Below are positions 60,867 through 64,000 of a stretch of 64,000 nucleotides of DNA, one piece after another (within the stretch, counting starts at the first letter, position 1; every line of letters begins with the position of its first letter). The stretch covers positions 35,544 through 99,543 of the forward strand of contig JACQFX010000048.1 in NCBI GenBank assembly GCA_016199835.1. Direction: 5' to 3'. Under the pieces are notes generated by a model, which saw only the letters and a program-made list of their open reading frames with translations, had not been told where the DNA came from and ran no database searches. This DNA is from Nitrosomonadales bacterium (GTDB lineage Bacteria > Pseudomonadota > Gammaproteobacteria > Burkholderiales > Gallionellaceae). A program made the position numbers and the translations under genes.

Positions 60867-62711
60867 ATGGCAAAAACCCTCATCTCCGAACTCGTCCTGC
60901 GCGACGGTCATCAATCCCTGATCGCGACCCGCATGCGCACCGCAGACATGCTGCCCATCTGTTCCAAACTCGACAGCATAGGTTTCTGGTCACTGGAAGC
61001 ATGGGGCGGCGCGACTTTCGATTCCTGTGTGCGTTTTTTGAAAGAAGACCCGTGGGAACGCCTGGGCAAACTGCGCAAAGCCTTGCCCAACAGCCGCATC
61101 CAGATGTTGTTGCGCGGCCAAAACCTGCTCGGCTATCGCCACTATTCAGACGATGTGGTGCGCGCCTTCGTGCAGAAATCCGCCGCCAACGGCGTGGACG
61201 TGTTCCGCATCTTCGACGCCATGAACGACATGCGCAACCTGCGCGTTTCCATCGCTGCGGTGAAGAGCGTCGGCAAACATGCCGAAGGCTGCATCAGCTA
61301 CACCACCAGCCCGGTGCACGACATCCCGCAATTTGTCATGCTGGCTGGCGAGCTCGAAGCCATGGGCTGCGACACGATCTGCATCAAGGACATGGCCGGA
61401 CTGCTCACGCCTTACGCCACGACCGAACTCGTGACAGCCTTGCGCGCCGCCGTCAGCCTGCCCATCCATTTGCACAGCCACGCGACTTCCGGCTTATCGG
61501 CAATGTGTTTCCTCAAGGCCGTGGAAGCGGGCGCGACCATGCTCGATACCTGTAACTCCTCGTTCGGCGAAGGCGCGAGCCATTCCTCGACCGAAAGCAT
61601 CGTTGCCGCACTCAAAGGCACGCCCTACGACACCGGCCTCGACCTCGCCGCGATACAGGAAGTCACCGCCCATTTCACCGAAGTGCGCAAAAAATACTGG
61701 CAGTTTGAAAGCGCCTTCACCGGCGTGGACACGCGCGTGCTGGTCAACCAGGTGCCCGGCGGCATGATTTCCAACCTGTCGAGCCAGCTCAAGGAGCTCG
61801 ATGCGCTGGAACGCATGGATGAAGTGCTGGGTGAGATTCCGCGCGTGCGCGAAGACATGGGCTTTCCCCCATTGGTCACGCCTACGTCGCAGATCGTCGG
61901 CACCCAGGCCGTGCTCAACGTGCTCACCGGCGCGCGCTATAAATCCGTCACCAACGAAGTCAAAAACTATCTGCTCGGCCACTATGGCAAAGCGCCAGGC
62001 AAGATCAACGAAGCGATCCGCAAGCAAGCGGTCGGCGATGAAGAAATCGTGATCTGCCGCCCGGCGGATCTGCTCGAAGATGAGATGAACCGGCTCAAGG
62101 CCGATAGCGAAACTTTCGCCCAGAGCGAAGAAGACGTGCTCACCTACGCCATGTTCCCGGAACTCGCCATGACCTTCCTGCAGGAGCGAAACGCCGGTTC
62201 ACTCAAGGCCGAGCCGCTGCTGACCCGCGAAGCCGCCACTACCGCCGCCGAACGCTACGCGCCCAACGAATTCAAGGTCACGTTGCACGGCGAAACATTC
62301 CACATCAAACTCACCGGCAGCGGTCACCACGGCGAAGCCCAGCGCCCGTTCTACGTCTCGGTAGACGGCATCTCGGAAGAGGTGGTCGTCGAAACCCTGA
62401 ACGAGATCGAAGTCTCCGGCGGCAAAGGTAATGGCAAGAAAAAAACTTCCGAACCCAAACCCGGTGCCAGCCGCCCGCGCCCATCGCATCAAGGCTGCGT
62501 CACCACCGCCATGCCCGGCACCATCGTCGATGTTAAAACCAGAGTCGGCGACAAAGTCGAAGCCGGTGACGGCGTACTGGTCATCGAAGCCATGAAAATG
62601 GAAAACGAAATCACCGCGCCGCACGGCGGCATCGTAATCAGCGTCCACGTCAAAAAAGGCGACAGCGTAGCGCCAGACGAGACTCTGGTGGAGATACAGA
62701 TACTGGAATAG
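60867..62711 (+). CDS. pycB: Pyruvate carboxylase subunit B (carboxyltransferase and biotin carrier)
   Basis: 614 residues. The carboxyltransferase barrel (LRDGHQSLIATRMRTADML, VDVFRIFDAMND, HSHATSGLS) is followed by the conserved PYC_OADA domain and an Ala/Lys-rich linker. The C-terminal biotinyl domain carries the modified Lys in IEAMKMENEI. It converts pyruvate to oxaloacetate with PycA. The related oxaloacetate decarboxylase alpha needs OadB/OadG, neither of which is seen here, so carboxylation is the likelier role. Confidence 0.92.
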   Translation: MAKTLISELVLRDGHQSLIATRMRTADMLPICSKLDSIGFWSLEAWGGATFDSCVRFLKEDPWERLGKLRKALPNSRIQMLLRGQNLLGYRHYSDDVVRAFVQKSAANGVDVFRIFDAMNDMRNLRVSIAAVKSVGKHAEGCISYTTSPVHDIPQFVMLAGELEAMGCDTICIKDMAGLLTPYATTELVTALRAAVSLPIHLHSHATSGLSAMCFLKAVEAGATMLDTCNSSFGEGASHSSTESIVAALKGTPYDTGLDLAAIQEVTAHFTEVRKKYWQFESAFTGVDTRVLVNQVPGGMISNLSSQLKELDALERMDEVLGEIPRVREDMGFPPLVTPTSQIVGTQAVLNVLTGARYKSVTNEVKNYLLGHYGKAPGKINEAIRKQAVGDEEIVICRPADLLEDEMNRLKADSETFAQSEEDVLTYAMFPELAMTFLQERNAGSLKAEPLLTREAATTAAERYAPNEFKVTLHGETFHIKLTGSGHHGEAQRPFYVSVDGISEEVVVETLNEIEVSGGKGNGKKKTSEPKPGASRPRPSHQGCVTTAMPGTIVDVKTRVGDKVEAGDGVLVIEAMKMENEITAPHGGIVISVHVKKGDSVAPDETLVEIQILE

Positions 62712-62715
62712 GGCT

Positions 62716-62737
62716 GAGGGGGCGCCAGGCGTCCCTC
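62716..62737 (+). terminator. Hairpin after pycB
   Basis: GAGGGGGCGCC/GGCGTCCCTC near-perfect inverted repeat, 4 bases after the stop, without a clear T-run. Probable end of the rnf-pyc transcript. The rest of 62738-62925 shows no supported gene; it includes a GTAGGGTGGGCACGG-type sequence (minus strand) recalling other REP units. Confidence 0.5.
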
Positions 62738-62925
62738 TCGAATGCGGTGTTGGGCGGCAATTTCCAAACTGAAGCTTGGAAAACGGCAAGCGTTTCACAC
62801 CCGTGGCACGAGCAGCAGCCGATGCAATTGCGAAAGTTTCCGGGCAGCCAATATTTGTTGCTACCCAATGATGTTCGCCGGGATGGATATTGCGCAGGCA
62901 CAAAGCCGTGCCCACCCTACGCGGC

Positions 62926-63258
62926 TTATCGCGCAAGTCGGCCAAGCAACACCGTCTGCAAATCGCGCCGACTATCCAGCACCGCCATGATCAACACCTG
63001 CCGATTATCAACCCGGTAAACGATGCGCCAGGGCGCGCTGACCAACTCCCTGTATTGCGAGATGCCGGTATGCAACAACTCGGGCACGACGCGACCGCGA
63101 TTGGGCAAGGTAATCAAAAGAGCGGCTTTGGTTTCCAGCTTCTGCAAGATCGCCAGCGCATCGCCAATACTGTCCTGCGCAATGTACTCGATGATCTCCG
63201 TCAAATCCTGCTGTGCCGTGTGCGACCACAGCACCTGATACGTCTTGGCTTCAGCCAT
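62926..63258 (-). CDS. ParE/RelE-type toxin
   Basis: 110 residues with the ParE-family fold pattern: WSHTAQQDLTEIIEYIAQDS near the N-terminus, ELVSAPWRIVYRVDNRQVLIMAVLDSRRDLQ in the C-terminal half. It overlaps its antitoxin by 8 nt. ParE toxins act on gyrase and RelE toxins on ribosome-bound mRNA; the sequence favours ParE but is not conclusive. Confidence 0.85.
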   Translation of the reverse strand: MAEAKTYQVLWSHTAQQDLTEIIEYIAQDSIGDALAILQKLETKAALLITLPNRGRVVPELLHTGISQYRELVSAPWRIVYRVDNRQVLIMAVLDSRRDLQTVLLGRLAR

Positions 63259-63532
63259 GTTTCTTTTGCTGCTTTAGCAAAGACGCGCGCAATCCATCGA
63301 AAACCTTGGCTTGCGGAGTGACACGATTCTTCTGCGCATCGGCCTCGCCCTGCACCATCAGCTTCAGCATCAGGAAGGCATCTTGCTGAGCCCGGTAGGT
63401 TGCATAGTCCTGCACCACCGCACTCGCCGAACCGTTCTGCGTCAAAATGATATTGGCTCTCCCGCGCGTCTCCTGCAACAAACGGCTGGCGGAAGTTTTG
63501 AAATCGGTCAGGCTGATAATTTGTTCTTGCAT
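63251..63532 (-). CDS. Phd/YefM-type antitoxin
   Basis: 93 residues. The DNA-binding N-terminus ISLTDFKTSASRLLQETRG and ILTQNGSASAVVQDYATYR match Phd/YefM antitoxins; the rest is a variable toxin-binding tail. First gene of the pair, upstream of the toxin, next to an insertion-sequence end. Confidence 0.86.
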   Translation of the reverse strand: MQEQIISLTDFKTSASRLLQETRGRANIILTQNGSASAVVQDYATYRAQQDAFLMLKLMVQGEADAQKNRVTPQAKVFDGLRASLLKQQKKHG

Positions 63533-63607
63533 GGCAGGTCACCGAATAAAGACTGAATACGGTCATTCTAGCGGCCAGGGAAATAAAGGCAAGGCGAATC
63601 AAAAACT

Positions 63608-63760
63608 ATTGCGATTCAAACCCCCTTAGCTCTTGCAGATACTTCGTGAAGGGCAAAAGGCAAGACCTGATAAACATATAGCCCGAGAGGCCGGCCTCCC
63701 CGAAAGAGTTGTATCGTTTGGATTGCGATTCAAACAACAACCCATAACGAGGAGACCGAA
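63608..63760 (+). mobile_element. Left end of IS110-family element, candidate bridge-RNA region
   Basis: A 14-base direct repeat ATTGCGATTCAAAC occurs at 63608-63621 and 63722-63735, bracketing about 100 noncoding bases just before the transposase start. This interval contains a palindrome GAGGCCGGCCTC. In IS110-type elements the noncoding end specifies a structured guide (bridge) RNA. The exact element boundary cannot be fixed from one end. Confidence 0.5.
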
Positions 63761-64000
63761 ATGGAACTATACGCGGGGATAGACTTGCATTCCAACAACA
63801 ACGTGCTCGTGACGCTCGATGAAAGTGACCAGGTGATCTACCAGAAGCGTCTGCCCAACGTGCTGGCGGACATCGTGGCCGCGCTCGCGTCATGCGGTGG
63901 CACAATCAAAGGCGTGGCGGTGGAATCCACTTACAACTGGTATTGGCTGGTGGATGGCTTGCAGGAAGCCGGATACACCGTGCATCTGGTCAACACGGCG
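63761..64000 (+). CDS. IS110-family transposase, N-terminal part (runs off window)
   Basis: 80 residues to the window edge, with GAGGAG 10 bases before the ATG. The start MELYAGIDLHSNNN contains the first Asp of the DEDD RuvC-like catalytic set, and VESTYNWYWLVDGLQEAG holds the Glu and following helix as in IS110 proteins. The C-terminal serine-recombinase-like part lies outside. Confidence 0.88.
   Translation, partial: MELYAGIDLHSNNNVLVTLDESDQVIYQKRLPNVLADIVAALASCGGTIKGVAVESTYNWYWLVDGLQEAGYTVHLVNTA

Noticed and set aside
59364..60914. 516-residue minus-strand open frame opposite pycA
   Set aside because: Complementary shadow of an intact biotin carboxylase gene; no motif and no sensible neighbours.
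62738..62925. Minus-strand frame with ASAAARATGVKRLPFSK, vaguely like a molybdopterin dehydrogenase tail
   Set aside because: Resemblance is short and the region contains REP-like sequence; not enough to call a gene remnant.

Overview
The window looks like a chromosomal segment of a betaproteobacterium, most likely of the Gallionellaceae/Nitrosomonadales type. This is an inference from the sdhCDAB-sdhE-gltA-sucAB cluster divergent from mdh, the monomeric NADP isocitrate dehydrogenase, the assimilatory nitrate genes with NasT, and high GC. No rRNA or tRNA gene and no CRISPR array was found.

Layout. Bases 1-5460: the 5' part of a YhdH/AcuI-type oxidoreductase, then a two-gene signalling unit (periplasmic binding protein plus a Cache-HAMP-PAS-PAS-GGDEF-EAL protein), bracketed by REP-like palindromes. 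5477-14938 (minus): oxidative TCA genes sdhC-D-A-B, sdhE, gltA, a vapB with a ruined vapC, sucA and sucB. mdh is divergent at 15042. 16127-22827 (plus): four overlapping or closely spaced signalling genes (histidine kinase, CheY-like regulator, REC-PAS-GGDEF, REC-PAS-GAF-HD-GYP). 22856-26256: hslO, slyX, a REP-associated transposase with its repeats, and an AT-richer lipoprotein/zinc-ribbon pair. 26415-27935: class I fumarase. 28100-37795 (minus): nitrate assimilation, nasT then nrtA-nrtB-nrtD-moaD-like-nirB-nirD-nasA. Two leader RNAs here each carry a double hairpin with A1/G4 hexaloops and a terminator, the arrangement read by ANTAR proteins such as NasT.

38134-62711 is the most striking part. 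Leftward run aclB-aclA (a divergent two-subunit ATP-citrate lyase with an enlarged 900-residue A subunit), acn and icd. Rightward run nifJ (pyruvate:ferredoxin oxidoreductase), apbE, rseC, rnfABCDGEH, pycA and pycB. A LysR-type regulator lies between them. Read in the reductive direction, these genes cover 2-oxoglutarate to isocitrate to citrate to acetyl-CoA plus oxaloacetate, acetyl-CoA plus CO2 to pyruvate, and pyruvate plus bicarbonate to oxaloacetate, with Rnf able to supply reduced ferredoxin. With mdh, fumarase and sdh in the window, most of a reductive TCA cycle is present beside a complete oxidative gltA/sucAB set. The 2-oxoglutarate:ferredoxin oxidoreductase and succinyl-CoA synthetase are not in this window, so an autotrophic cycle is a hypothesis.

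62926-64000: a ParE/Phd-type toxin-antitoxin pair, then the left end of an IS110-family element whose transposase runs off the window. Its leader is a candidate bridge-RNA region.
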